64,000 nucleotides of DNA from Aaosphaeria pasadenensis. Taxonomy: Eukaryota; Ascomycota; Dothideomycetes; Pleosporales. Shown one piece after another: positions 11,561 to 23,158 of the stretch; positions within the stretch are counted from its first letter, which is position 1, and each line of letters starts with the position of its first letter. The stretch lies in NCBI GenBank assembly GCA_022813625.1, contig JAKLMB010000044.1, positions 1 through 64,000 of the forward strand. The letters run 5' to 3'. The notes under the pieces were generated by a model. That model did no database searches and was not told the DNA's origin. It saw only the letters and a list, made by a program, of their open reading frames with translations. Position numbers and translations under genes: made by a program.

Positions 11561-13462
11561 TGCTACCCCCGTACAAGAGGATGTTCACGACTGTGATCAC
11601 GCCCGACTATCCGTGCGCAAGAATGCTTATGCATAAGCGCAAGTACCAGAACGAACATGTACCTGATGATCGACATATTGTCCATCATGAGAGTGTGTGC
11701 GGTAAGAGAATGATGCATGGGACACGACATGCTGATGGAGATGTACGTGGCCTCAACTACAAGTTCAAAACGTTTCGAGTAGTACCGAGACATCTACCTA
11801 AAAAGAACATACCTGGACGCAACGGAGAAACTTCAAGTGGTAGGACTCCAGGGTATACGAACATGATCAGACAGATGCCCATGGCGTCGCTGTGCCACGG
11901 CTGCTCTATGCGCGTACGTTCGCCGATTCTATGGTGCTTGCGCTTACGTGCAACACCTGAGCCCGGGCGGCCGACATATACAGAAACCAGCCGAGTGATT
12001 TTGCGATGCTGGAGAATTACAACCCGAAATCGAGCTCCATTATGATGATGAGCAGCACCTTCGATCGAATTGCCCTGCCCGTAAAGGAGCTATGGAAGTG
12101 TGCGGTTATGCCTACAATGGAAGATGTAAAGTTAAACGACAACGACCAGTCAATTATGATCAGCTCCATACAGACGGCGGAATTGATCAGGCGGTACACT
12201 GGGAAGTGTATGCTGGTGAATAGGTGTTGGTCTAATTTACCTCAAACGTCTGCCACTCATAACACACACATCATGACGTGGGTGATTGCTGCGGACAACT
12301 ACGACACCACCCACACGATTATCAGATAGGATGGTTGTCGACTTGAACATGTTCGTGCAACTGTGGTCGATTTCGGATGGATCAAGTCCAAGATGGTGTC
12401 TCTAGATGTGGGTTGACTTGTGAGAGCGAGGAACTGTGTCGAGTACCGTCAAAGGTCAAGCGCTGGGGGACCCATGCAAAGCTGTATACGAGAGATAGAA
12501 CGACTCCCGCTCAAATTGTAAGGACGATGAACGACAGGGAGATTTTCATCAGCCACTTTATCGACAAGCTGCACCTCGTATTACGACATGACGAGAAGCA
12601 CGAGGAAGCGTGGGCCAGAATTCCGAAATTGCTGATCTTGCTCGAGTTCGGAGTTCTTCATCTCGCTCGACTTCACCGATATAGTCTTACCCGGGTACTT
12701 GCGCCTGATCTTGTAGTCGACGTACTTGACCAAGACCGAGTTCTTCATGATACCGCACCAACACTCCCAAGAGGTCGGAGTCGGAGCGTTAGAGCCCTAC
12801 CCACGTGTGCGTTATGGGCAATGGCGAAGATCGACAGCGCGTTCATATGTCTCCTCAGTTTGCGTTACCAACCCCTTCTTCATATTCCATAGTAGCTGTG
12901 AGACTACATAAGATGTTGCCTCCGGTACCTTCTTTGCCATCTAAACTCTAAGCCGAAGTACACTCATGATGTATCGGCCTTCCTGGCACGACTCCAGTAC
13001 GTTTACGGTTATCCGAGACAACGCCTTTGAGATAGATATGGTGCATGTATCATTAACCCCGGGTAGAGATTTGCACGCTCGCGGCGGCTTCAACCAACAT
13101 ATGGCAGATGTTATTTCCATCTTGGCGGCCTTCTTTTGGTCAACCTTCGGTCATCTGCAAGTACTTCTTCGATCACATCACATCCCTACTCATGAGAGAG
13201 GCTATTGCGGTTCCCCGCACGCTATTCGTATTGGTGTATCCTCAAGCGGCGGTGAATTCGTTACTCTTGAACATGAGCTGCAATCCATAAGGTCAATAGC
13301 CTCCCAGGCGAATGGGTTAGGAACAAGATATGGAGTCGATGGGGGGTTCAAGTGAGGCTACTGTAACAAACCCAAGGCGTCAAGCTATGTGCGCCCCGTG
13401 CGTTAAGGCCTATCTGCGGTCCCGCGACTACGTCAATGTTGCCCTCGATCATGTTGATGTTT
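11561..13462. other. Normal-GC relic DNA, fragments of unknown genes
   Basis: Open stretches on the forward strand at 11485-12045, 12006-12329, 12377-12892 and 12966-13355 overlap in different frames and switch from one to another, as in a gene with many indels. None shows a domain I recognise and none has a convincing start, splice site or stop. I treat the region as decayed coding DNA of the same element as the polymerase-like relic. Confidence 0.35.
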
Positions 13463-13770
13463 TCAACCTAGACCTACATTGGGTTCACCTACTCCATCTA
13501 ATCCATCAAGCCGCTGCAAGGTTCTGAACGCATCAGGATTTCTAACCAAAATTCTGCTCTTAGGCGTCGACTCAGCGAGCTCCAGAAATAGAGGCACAGC
13601 ATTTGTCTCGAGCATATCCATTATCTCACTCAATTAGGTCTCATTCATCAGCATGATCATTCGGTTGTTCGGGGTCTCATTCTTGTCCGTTTAAACCACA
13701 TCGTCTAAATCGTTGCTAAAGCAAATCCTGTCGATGGTTCCCTCTGCAGAAGAATCGAGTGCTCGTGTTA
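13463..13770 (-). pseudogene. Reverse-strand coding relic, unknown product
   Basis: A reverse-strand frame from about 13770 down to a TGA at 13463-13465 encodes soluble, charged protein-like sequence and is broken only by two TAA codons. It is opposite in direction to the polymerase-like relic, so the decayed region held at least two genes in opposite orientations. Protein-like sequence continues in other frames on both sides, indicating indels. No family is recognised. Confidence 0.3.
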
Positions 13771-14973
13771 CCTGTCGAAATCTTCAATGCTCAAACTTAC
13801 ACGTGCGCGCTGCCAAAAATTGGGAACTGTTAAACCAGATGATGTTATTGCTAGCATGGAGGTCAGAAAGCAGATCACATCAACAGCATCGACATCAACA
13901 TCAACATCTACCTCTATCGGTGCGCCCGAGTAATTGCATCGTAAAATAATAAGAATCATGCCTGTATCAAGGAAATCCATCCACCCGCGCGTCGACCGAT
14001 TTGATCCGAAGGACTAGGGAGTGTGTGCCTGTTGCAAGGGAATGTCCACACTGAACGTGCGGCGGTAACCCTGGGCCCATCAATTCCCTCAAACCCTAAC
14101 GATGTAACCATAACACCTCCATCAATTTGGGTTATTTAGAGAGCTTGAACCACTAAGTAGGATACTTCTAAACCACTGGCTGTTACTGTTCAAGGCAAAG
14201 TCGAGCTCGTACAGTGGGCAAACAGCAGCATATACTTCATTGGAGAGCAAGGGAGAAGAATGATACAAAAGTTGTGCCACCTGATTGATCTCTCTTTCGC
14301 AATTACACCATCCACTCTATCGTTGAAAGACCAGATAGTATTTGAATGTTTCACTACAATAACCTCTGTCCTAATAAAGGACGGACTACCATTGGTACAG
14401 CGTTCTCACCGGTTAGGGTTATGGAAGAGAAGGATTTATGGAGCTTTAATAACTGGTCGAGTGTCAATTCCTCTGCTTTCCAACATCACGCAACAGATTG
14501 GCACCTTTACAGGGGCTACGAAGGCATCGAATACGGTTATTCAAGAGAACGGCAAGCTTGCTCGTACAGCCAACCATGAAGTCCCATTGTAGAACAAAAA
14601 TTGCCGGTAGATCTTTGAGAAGCACATCCAGAAACAAGGAAATGGTTAGCGGGTCTCGGAGAAGATTTGAATCATCCCAACATCATTCTAAGAAGCTAAG
14701 CATGAGTCCGAGACGAAAATTATTGATGGGATCAGAAATGATAATATATACAAGACGTTGAGACAGTAAATCTATAAGGAGGTCAAAAAGACGCAACCGG
14801 AATGCTCAGCACGTCGCAAGTGTCAGTTCAATCCCCGGTTCAGCCCACGATTGTATTTTTGTCTCCCTGGCTGGTGGGGGGTGGTTTTATCTTTTGGAGT
14901 TTTTTTTGGGTGGTTCTGATGAGGGGGTGTGGAGGTAGGGAGGTAGGGAGCAACAGGAGATGTGTGGATGAAC
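13771..14973. other. Intergenic DNA left of the biosynthetic cluster
   Basis: Short overlapping open frames only. The right part (about 14860-14960) has G-rich runs on the forward strand and is the 3' flank of the FAS beta gene. I see no gene, RNA or repeat of note. This stretch is the visible left border between relic DNA and the cluster. Confidence 0.5.
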
Positions 14974-17900
14974 TTAAGTCTCGACCCAGTTGTCAAGCAC
15001 GTTCTTCAGCCTCTCGCTGCCTGTCACCTCGTACGCGTACTCGAATGCCTCCTTAGTGATCTCGAAAGGTCGTGCGGTGACGTTGGGGATGTATCTGCCG
15101 ATCAGCTTCTCAGGCTGCACACCGTCCTTGGAGATGTTTCTCTCGAGAACCTCACGGAAGGCGGCGAGGTTGGGGCGCAGGAAGGAGGAGTGGAAGGGGA
15201 CGTCGATGCCTGGGAGCGGGATCGTGGCCTTGCCTCGGGTGAGGGATGTGATTGACTTGGAGGTGTTGGCCGCGATGTGGGTGGTTATGAGGGAGGAGAC
15301 GGTCTCGGGTGTGGGGGAGGGGGTGGCGGATAGGGCGTTGCAGACGTCGGTGAGGGTTTGCAAGTTGGTTAGAGTTCCTGCGCAGACATACTGGCGGTTG
15401 GCGACGTTGTAGTTGACGATCTCGATCAGAGAGTCGGAGTTGCCGACGCTGATTGCTTTGACAGCCTGTTCGAGCTGGAGGACGTCGAAGCCTGGTGCGA
15501 CGCGAGACGGGTCGACGGCCATCATGGCAAATTCGCTGCGGCCTTCTGAGTCACGTTCAACGGCGACTTGCATGGACAGACCGCGGTAGAAGACGATGGA
15601 CATCATCTGCTCGAGGGGCATGATGTTGGCAATGGCGGACAGAGCGGAGTACTCGCCTAGACTGTGGCCGGCGTACTTGCTCTTCTCGCTGACGAGTCCC
15701 CTCTCGCTCATGTCCTCGAATGCTGCCTTCTCCATCACGGTGAGAGCCGGTTGGGCGAACTCAGTGCTGAAGAGGAGGCCCTTGGGGTGCTTGTAGGTGT
15801 ATGAGGGGGAGTGGTCCGACATATTGAAGAACTTCTTCGTCCTGCGCGTGCCATCGGCAGCAATGGACTCGTAGGTCAGAGCGAGATAGTTGCGGCGGAT
15901 GGCGGCACCTCGACGACCACCGAAGTGGACGGTGAGTGTCTTGGGATTGCGCTTGACAATGTCCGAGATGCGGAAACCTAGATAGATATTAGCATCGATT
16001 TAGGATTAGATCTCTGATGTAACGTACCGTATGTCTCATCGAAGTGCTTATCAGCACGATCCCAGACCTCGCGAGCGGCTTTGCTCGTCTCATACAAGTC
16101 CATTCCCATGTTAAGCTCTTGGCTACCTTGACCGGTAAAGATATATGCAGTCTCCTGGGGCTCGACTTCACACTCGCCGACAAAGACCTTTTCTTGGCTG
16201 GCTGAGTTACGCGCCTCGATCTTGATGATCTTGTTACCTTCAGCCATGGCAACGTGGTCGAGGTGAACCTCGATGTTGTCTCCAGCCTTGATCATCCCAG
16301 CAAAAGACGCACTGAAGTTGCGCATCGAGGACAGGTTGTTCTCGGCACATCTCATCTCGACGATGCTGCGGACGATAGCACTGGTGTGCATGCCGTGGGT
16401 GATAGGCCCAGGAAGACCAGCGTAACGGGCGAAGGCAGCGGATACGTGGATGGGGTTGAAGTCTGCAGACACCTTGGAGTACGCGGAGTTGCTAGCGGGA
16501 GCAGCGAACAAGAAGCCTTCCTCGCAAGTGTCCAATGAGACAGGACGCTCGAGGGCAATGCGATCGCTGACGACCTTGCCGTGTCGCTCGAGATACCCCA
16601 TGACCGGATTGATCGAAACCGCGGCGGAAGAGCTGTTGTTGGAATCGAAGTGGATGGTGGCGATCTCAGTCGAGCCGCGAGCAGACTTCGACGTCGAGAA
16701 TACCTTTCCAACAGTTCGGATGCGGCTGAAGACGCCCTTGGCCTTGAGTGCAGAGAAGGTCTCGAGCTCAAAAGTCAGAGTCTTCTCAGCTAGTTCTTCT
16801 ACTTCAATCGGGTCGTGGAAGCTGATCCACTCCTTGGACAAGAGCAGATTGGCCAAGCTGGCAGAGCTGAATGTGACTTCGCGGAGGTCTTCTGTGCGAG
16901 TCGTGAAGCACTCAGAGAAGTCGGTGTAGTTACCGCGGTAGAAGAACTCGGAGATGACATCCATCACGGGAACATCGTCACGGGTGATGGTCGCACAAAC
17001 CTCGACAGTCTTGCCATTGTCGCCGATGCTGATAGATGTAGTGCGAGCAAAGCTCTCCGTCTTGTCACCAGCTTTGAGTGGGGTCTGCTCAGGGTGCATT
17101 CGGAACTTGTTGGAGAGGTGAACAAGCTTGAGGAGGTCGCCATGTACGAGAAGCAAAGCCTTCATGATGGATTTCCAGCCGACAACGATTGCAAAATCCA
17201 TGGGGGCATAACCTTGGACGTCGGGACGCCTCATGCCGCCACCAATAGTTTGGATAAACTTGTTGATCAGATCTTGAGTAATGACAAGTTCTCCACCATC
17301 AGCTTTGTAGCCCTGCTTTCCATTAAGAAGGATCGGGTCCTTGTACGCATCGCCAACCCAGAGTGTCTTGTAGAAATCGCAGATACGATTTGTGCGGCCA
17401 GCCGTGTCCTCGTGAAGTAGAGAATGCGGGGTCTCTGGATGGTACGAGAAGCGGAACTCGAGAGGAATAGGGTCACTTGTCGCATTCTCATAGCAGTACA
17501 TTCGTAGGATGATCTTGTTCCCAGGCTCCGTCGCGATGGAAAGATCTGTTTGACTAGTTCCATTGCTGCTCATGGTGACCGAGACGAAGTTGTGACGGAG
17601 CTTGTCAGTGATCATCACAGAGAGGTTGTGTGCAGGAGTGAAAGCCTGTCTGATTGGGTTGGGGATCATCACATTCCCACTCATGACAGTCTTGCTCTTG
17701 AAAACTGCATAACGCCACGAGAGCTTCTTACCCGCGAGGAGGTCGAACCAGGCATCGGGAGAAGGCAGATCCTTGAGCTCAGCGGGGATCTTGAAGGTTG
17801 TCGCGTTGGGCTCAACAACGATCGAAAGACCGTGCTGTCTGGCAGACTTGCGCGAAGCGACATGACCGAAGAATTCAACAGTAGGAATAGATTTCTTCAC

Positions 17901-20900
17901 GCCACCGTAGGTTTGCTCAAGTATGGAGTCTAAGTGGCCGTCGTTGATCTTGTCGAGAATGACCTTGACAGGCTCGTTGATGTTGTCTGGGGTGGAGTGG
18001 GCAACAGCAACAGGCCCCTGGAGAATGCAAGTTCGCTGAACGTCTTCATCCACAACTGCTTCGACGAACTCAGATTGCCAGAGGGAATCCTTCTTGAACC
18101 AAGTCTCGAAGCCGCTATCAAGCACAGCAATGAAAGGTACCGGCTTCTGGCCAGAGCGACGGCAGATGCTTAGGAAGTAGTCTTGATCTTCTTGGTTGAT
18201 AAGCTGGGTCTTGCAGTCGGCATAGGCGTGTGCGAGGTTGCGCAGGGCTTCGAAAGGCTCATCGAAGTCAGCGTAGCTGGTGAAGATTGGCTGAGTGAGC
18301 TCGTAGTTCGACAGTTCGATACGCTCTTCGATACGACGAATGAAGTCGCCAAAGATGCGCACATAGGATGGGTCGATCCACTGTGAGCGCTTGCTGAGAT
18401 AGAACAAGTCTACCATGCGCCTGGCAACATCCTGATATGTCATGTTCTTGAGATCAACGGCCTTTCCAGTGCGGAAGTCGTGGCCGAACCAGACCTTCTG
18501 GAAATCCTTGTTGAGGCGCTCAATGATGTAGTCCTTTTGTTTCAGGATTTCAGGGAGTTGCTTGTTCTTGGGGAGGGAGAATATCTTCTTGTCCATCTCC
18601 GCCCACAATTGCACACCACGAGTAGCAATCTTATGTATAGGCTGGCCCATCTCGGACTTGACAGTGATGATGCCTTTGCATTGTTGCCACATGGAGTCCT
18701 CTACACCCTGGCAGGTAGCAATAGCCTGCTTGGCAGCGAGCGAGGTATGAGCCTCCTTGGCTGCCATCATGCGGCTACCGAAAAGGATACCATCGAACGG
18801 CATGGGAGGTTGATTGTATTTAGAAGCCCATGTACCGGTAAGATATGGGTAGGTGTCGTCAGCGCCGCCGAACCCACTTCCCGCAACCAAGATAATATTA
18901 GAGCAGCGCCTAATTGATGCATAAGCCTGGATTATGGGAGCATGAAAGTCTTCCGACGAATGGTGACCACCACCGCGTCCACCAGTCCACTGCATCATGA
19001 TCGGGAACGTAGGATGAGCCTTGGCAATTGAGATGACCTGCTGGATGGCATCCATGTTTCCTGGCTTAAATGAAATGTGTTTCAGGCCGAGGTCCTCGAT
19101 GTAGCCAGTCGCCACCTCGAGAGATGGAACACCAGCACCAAGCGTAATACCGTCGATGAGAGTCCCTTGAGCGATCAGGTTCTTCAAGAACGGAACCTGC
19201 CACCCAATTTGCCTTGGGGCGGAATAGATCATGTTAAGAGTGATTCCCTTTCCGGCAGGGATGAGTTGCTCGATGGTGCGAATGGCTTTGAGAAGTGCCT
19301 CTTCCTTGTGGTAACCACCAGCCGCAAGTTCGACGTGATAACCAGCGTTGATGACCGCTGCAACAAAGTCAGGGTGAACAGTAGTCGGTGTCATACCCGC
19401 AACCATGAGCGGTGGCGTTCCCAGAAGCTGGCTCATCTTGGTACTGACGATGGTCCTCCCTGATGCGTCAGAGAGCAAGGTTGGCTCAAAGTCCTTCAGC
19501 CAGTCTGCTGATCGCTGTGAGGAAGCATTCGATGGCGCATCGAACATATCAGGCTTGTATCCAACATGAGGAAGGTTTCCTTGGAGAGGTCCTGCTAAAA
19601 TGACACGAGTACCAGTTCCCTCCTTGGTGCGGTGCAACAATGTGCCGACTCCAGAAGTCTCGCCAGGTCCAAAGTCGATGATGCAGCTGCGAGTGGGAAA
19701 AGTGGTAGCGCATGGCCAATCAACCATTTGCGTAGTGATGGCGTCTGTGAGGATGGGGAAAAGAGCTTCCTCTCCCACCTCTCGGAGATCACGGCCAGTC
19801 TTGCTGTCGTATACAGAAATCAACAGATCGCTGGGCTTGATGATGACATTGTGTCGAACCAAGTCATCTACGATGATTTGCTTGGTCTCCGCAAGGTAAA
19901 AGGTGTGGAACGGTGCGGTGATGGGAAGGAATCGGGTTGTGAGCGGTTTTGCGCTAGGTTTGGCCTTGAGCTGTGCTTTCTTGAGATCCTCAAGCCACTG
20001 GCGGAAGCTCTTCAGTGACTCCGGAGGACCACCGAGAACAATGTTGGAAGGACCGTTCACAAGTGCAATAGCGACGCGCTTGTTGTCGGGGAGGTGTTGG
20101 TTGAAAGCTTTGGCCTGTTTCTCCAGGTCGGCGCGTGGTAGGTGCATGACGTTCATCATAGGTGTAGGTTCCTCGCTTGCATCGGCCTCGTCCTGAACCA
20201 TCTTCTGCCAGGCAGTCTTCTTGGGGAATTGCTGCTGGCTTCGACATCCAGTGTAGAAGAGCGCAATCAAGCAGGATCGGAAGGCACCTTCAAAATCGTC
20301 CCAGGTGCGGCATGCTGCGATACCAGCGGCGACGATGATGCCTTGGCTGTGACCGGTCGATCCAGTCAAGTTTTCGACAACTTCCCCTGGGGTCAATTGC
20401 CAGATCTTGCAAGCAATGTAAAAGTTACAAAGCTGGACGAGGGCAATCAGAGGGAAAGAAACGGGTGCTGAAAGCAGATAATCCGAATTCGGGGTGGACT
20501 CGGGTTTCTTCAGCCACGAGAAGAAGTCCAATCCGAGAGGGTACTGGTCAACAACTGTCTCGTCAGTGAGGAGTTGGTCGAAAATCATAGATGCGAAGTC
20601 AAGGATATCTTCTAGTAAGCATCCGTACGTCGCATATAGATCTACGAGTTCCGAAAAGTACCGATCAGTGTTCCCTTGGCCGCCGAAAACAGTGTATGTG
20701 GGTGTGCGCTCGGAAGGGTGTGATGCGGCAAAAAAGTGAGGTATTCTGCTGTTTGCGCGCCTTTGCATCAGTTGCATGGCTTCAAAGTATGATCTGATGA
20801 TGTCCTGCTTGCTAGCCAATTCGCAGTCTGGCTGTTCGGCCGCGCAAGTATGGATGTCCTTTCCCTGGAGGTGATCTGCGCTCAGCTTGTCCACCACTTT

Positions 20901-21173
20901 CGAGAAGAGCTCTGATGACATGCTGGTCGCCTTGTCATCGCGACCAGATATGTACCGTAAGAATTGTGTGAGAAAGTGCAGATCTGAACAAGGCTCTGGC
21001 AATTTATTTTCTTGAAAGCAAGCAAGAAAGTCGTTGCGGATCCTGCAAGAGAATAGTCGGAGATGCTCCGGCACAGGCAACTGGAACGAGGCGCCATGGT
21101 GTGCACATTCGACAATGTACTCCGGTTCTTTGTCGATGCCGGCAAAGCGTGGTGCGAATCCGTACCTCTCCAT
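14974..21173 (-). CDS. Fatty acid synthase beta subunit (FAS1 type), complete
   Basis: Two exons, 21173-16028 and 15977-14974, joined over a 50-bp GT-AG intron (15978-16027), give 2049 residues, the usual length for fungal FAS beta. Domain order matches yeast FAS1: acetyltransferase with GHSQG near residue 274; a flavin-dependent enoyl reductase with the GGRGGGHH loop near 731; a dehydratase/MaoC hot-dog segment with FNPIHVS near 1568; and malonyl/palmitoyl transferase with GHSLGEY near 1817. Splicing restores the conserved TYGFRISDIV junction. The protein forms the cytosolic alpha6-beta6 synthase with the alpha subunit, probably the one encoded 2 kb upstream on the same strand. Linkage to an NRPS, P450 and transporters argues for a dedicated secondary-metabolism synthase, as with TOXC of the HC-toxin locus. 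A housekeeping role cannot be excluded from sequence alone. Confidence 0.95.
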
Positions 21174-23158
21174 GGTAGTTGGATATGATTATGGTACACG
21201 TGAATGAGTGTGTTGAATGTGGAGAAGATCGATAGATCGTGACGATCGAAGATCAGATAGTAACAGCTGCTCGAGGGGATAATAGTTCTATAAGGGTATC
21301 GAAAACGAATGAAAATAGAGTATGTACAAAGAAGAGGTCGCAGCCTGCAAGACGAAGATTCGATGCGTGTGTAGAGAAGGTAGAACAAGAAACAGAGGGT
21401 GTAATTGCCATATTATCGACTAGATCAGCTGTACGATCAAGACACACCCGAGACTTCTCTCGGGCTAAAGGTTTTCCCCTCTCAGTAACTGCATTGTGAC
21501 CGAATGCTTAGGGGCTTATTCTCTGACATCTTCTGACTAGATCGGAGTGGAAACGGGTTGGTGAAGGCACCTGGGGGGGCTTAGGCTTGATCCCCGTTTG
21601 TACCAGAAAGGCTATGAGTGGCTGAAAGTGTTGCCATAGCAGTAACTCTTGTGCTTTCCCATGGTGAATGTCTGAAAGGCTGTGTGTGGACGACTGAATC
21701 TGGTAGTTCCCTTTGCGAAAGCCGAAGGACGACCATTGCTGTTCCAATCCCGGGAGCACGGACCCTATGTGGCGGCTGCCGCTTGGCCCGAAAGATTACT
21801 TGCGTATTGTAACTTTTCACATTATCGTAAGCTTCACGTGCTTCTCCTTCTCATCTGGGGCTAGTGTCCCTCGCACATCCCTGTTCGGAAATGCTGAGAC
21901 AGTTCAATACAGCGATGATCTCTCCTAGGTTTCCCCAGTCCTCCAGCCAATCCTTCAACCAGTACTGGAGAACCGTGTACAGCAATTCGCTCCCTTGCCA
22001 AAGCTTATTTGCATTTACCTCTTTCTCTCTCGCTGTGTTACAGCTGTAACACCTCCAACTGACGATCACAGAGATGAAACAAGGCCACTAGGGCCAATAT
22101 ACGTATCTGACACACAGTGCAAGTAAGATCGGATTGCTTCCACGTCGAAGGCCCAGGATTAGAACCAGATAAGCCCCTAGCCCTGTCTGTACTCTGGGAC
22201 TTTGCGGGCGGTTCCTGTCACCTACATGATCGGCGACGTCATTCCGCTCCGCTGTAGTACGCCACATATTTAGCAATACTTCGGCCTTGTACAGAAGAGT
22301 CAAGTTCCACTCGGGGTCAGTCTAGGCATGCACATCATGGAGCGGAAATTGGCTAGGGATGTTGCTAGCATTTTAGAATGAACCAGTCTCGGCCGATCCG
22401 GAGACCAAAGGGAACGTTTTCGTTGGATAGAGAAGTATTAACTTGTATCGTAGAAGAGATCTTCCACTTTACAAAAAATCAAGTAATCCATCCAGTCCAA
22501 GATGGTCAAGTAGATTGCAATCAAGTATCTTTCCCAATCGATGTGAAAAATTGAATAGAACAAATTCGTGCGTTCATACAGATCAAGGGTGTCGGACGAG
22601 GTGAAGCAGACGAAAGGTTCCACTCCCGACAGCTCAATGCGCAACATATAAATGATTTCTGTTATTAAATCTTCTATTTCGCTCTACATGTCCACGTTAT
22701 CCTTTGATGTGTTCAAGGGAATGCATAATGAAATGACGCAGACACACAGGCTAAACATAGAATTCATATAGAGAACAGCCCCTGTGTCCCCTGGGGAGAT
22801 ATGCCTTACGATCTCGAATGAAAGATGTAGCTAAGAATTTGAATAAGTCAAGGCAATGAACACAACAGGGGGAACTTTTCTGTTTAATGAGGCATATCAT
22901 TTGTATTGAAGAATATTTGATATCTACAGATTGAACTCAAAATAGGTTGTATCAGAAAGAATAAAAAAGGGATAAATCCAGAACACATGCACCAAAGTGA
23001 ACAACCTAACCAGAAAATACCCCCGCAACTATAACTACATCTATATGCTGGAGTTTTCTGTCTATCCAATCTTTTTATGCTTAGGGGAATAAAACAACAT
23101 TAATGATGGCACTGAAAGAAACAAAGGAAAGAAACTTTCAGTTACATGGTGGAGGCGC
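21174..23158. other. Intergenic region between the two FAS genes
   Basis: About 2 kb with only short, overlapping open frames and no recognisable protein. It holds the FAS beta promoter on the right of that gene and the FAS alpha 3' flank. CACGTG occurs at 21197-21202, about 24 bp upstream of the FAS beta ATG, and again at 21835-21840. I looked for a detached phosphopantetheinyl transferase coding region here and saw none. Confidence 0.6.
21835..21840. promoter_or_regulatory. CACGTG element upstream of FAS beta
   Basis: A perfect CACGTG palindrome lies 662 bp upstream of the FAS beta start and is followed by CT. The same CACGTGCT word recurs in the FAS alpha/P450 and RTA1/NRPS divergent intergenic regions. 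CACGTG is a classic bHLH-type site; its use here is inferred only from recurrence. Confidence 0.3.

Noticed and set aside
22130..22200. tRNA-like T-arm word (ggttctaatcc on the reverse strand)
   Set aside because: No matching acceptor, D-arm or anticodon arm could be folded around it.
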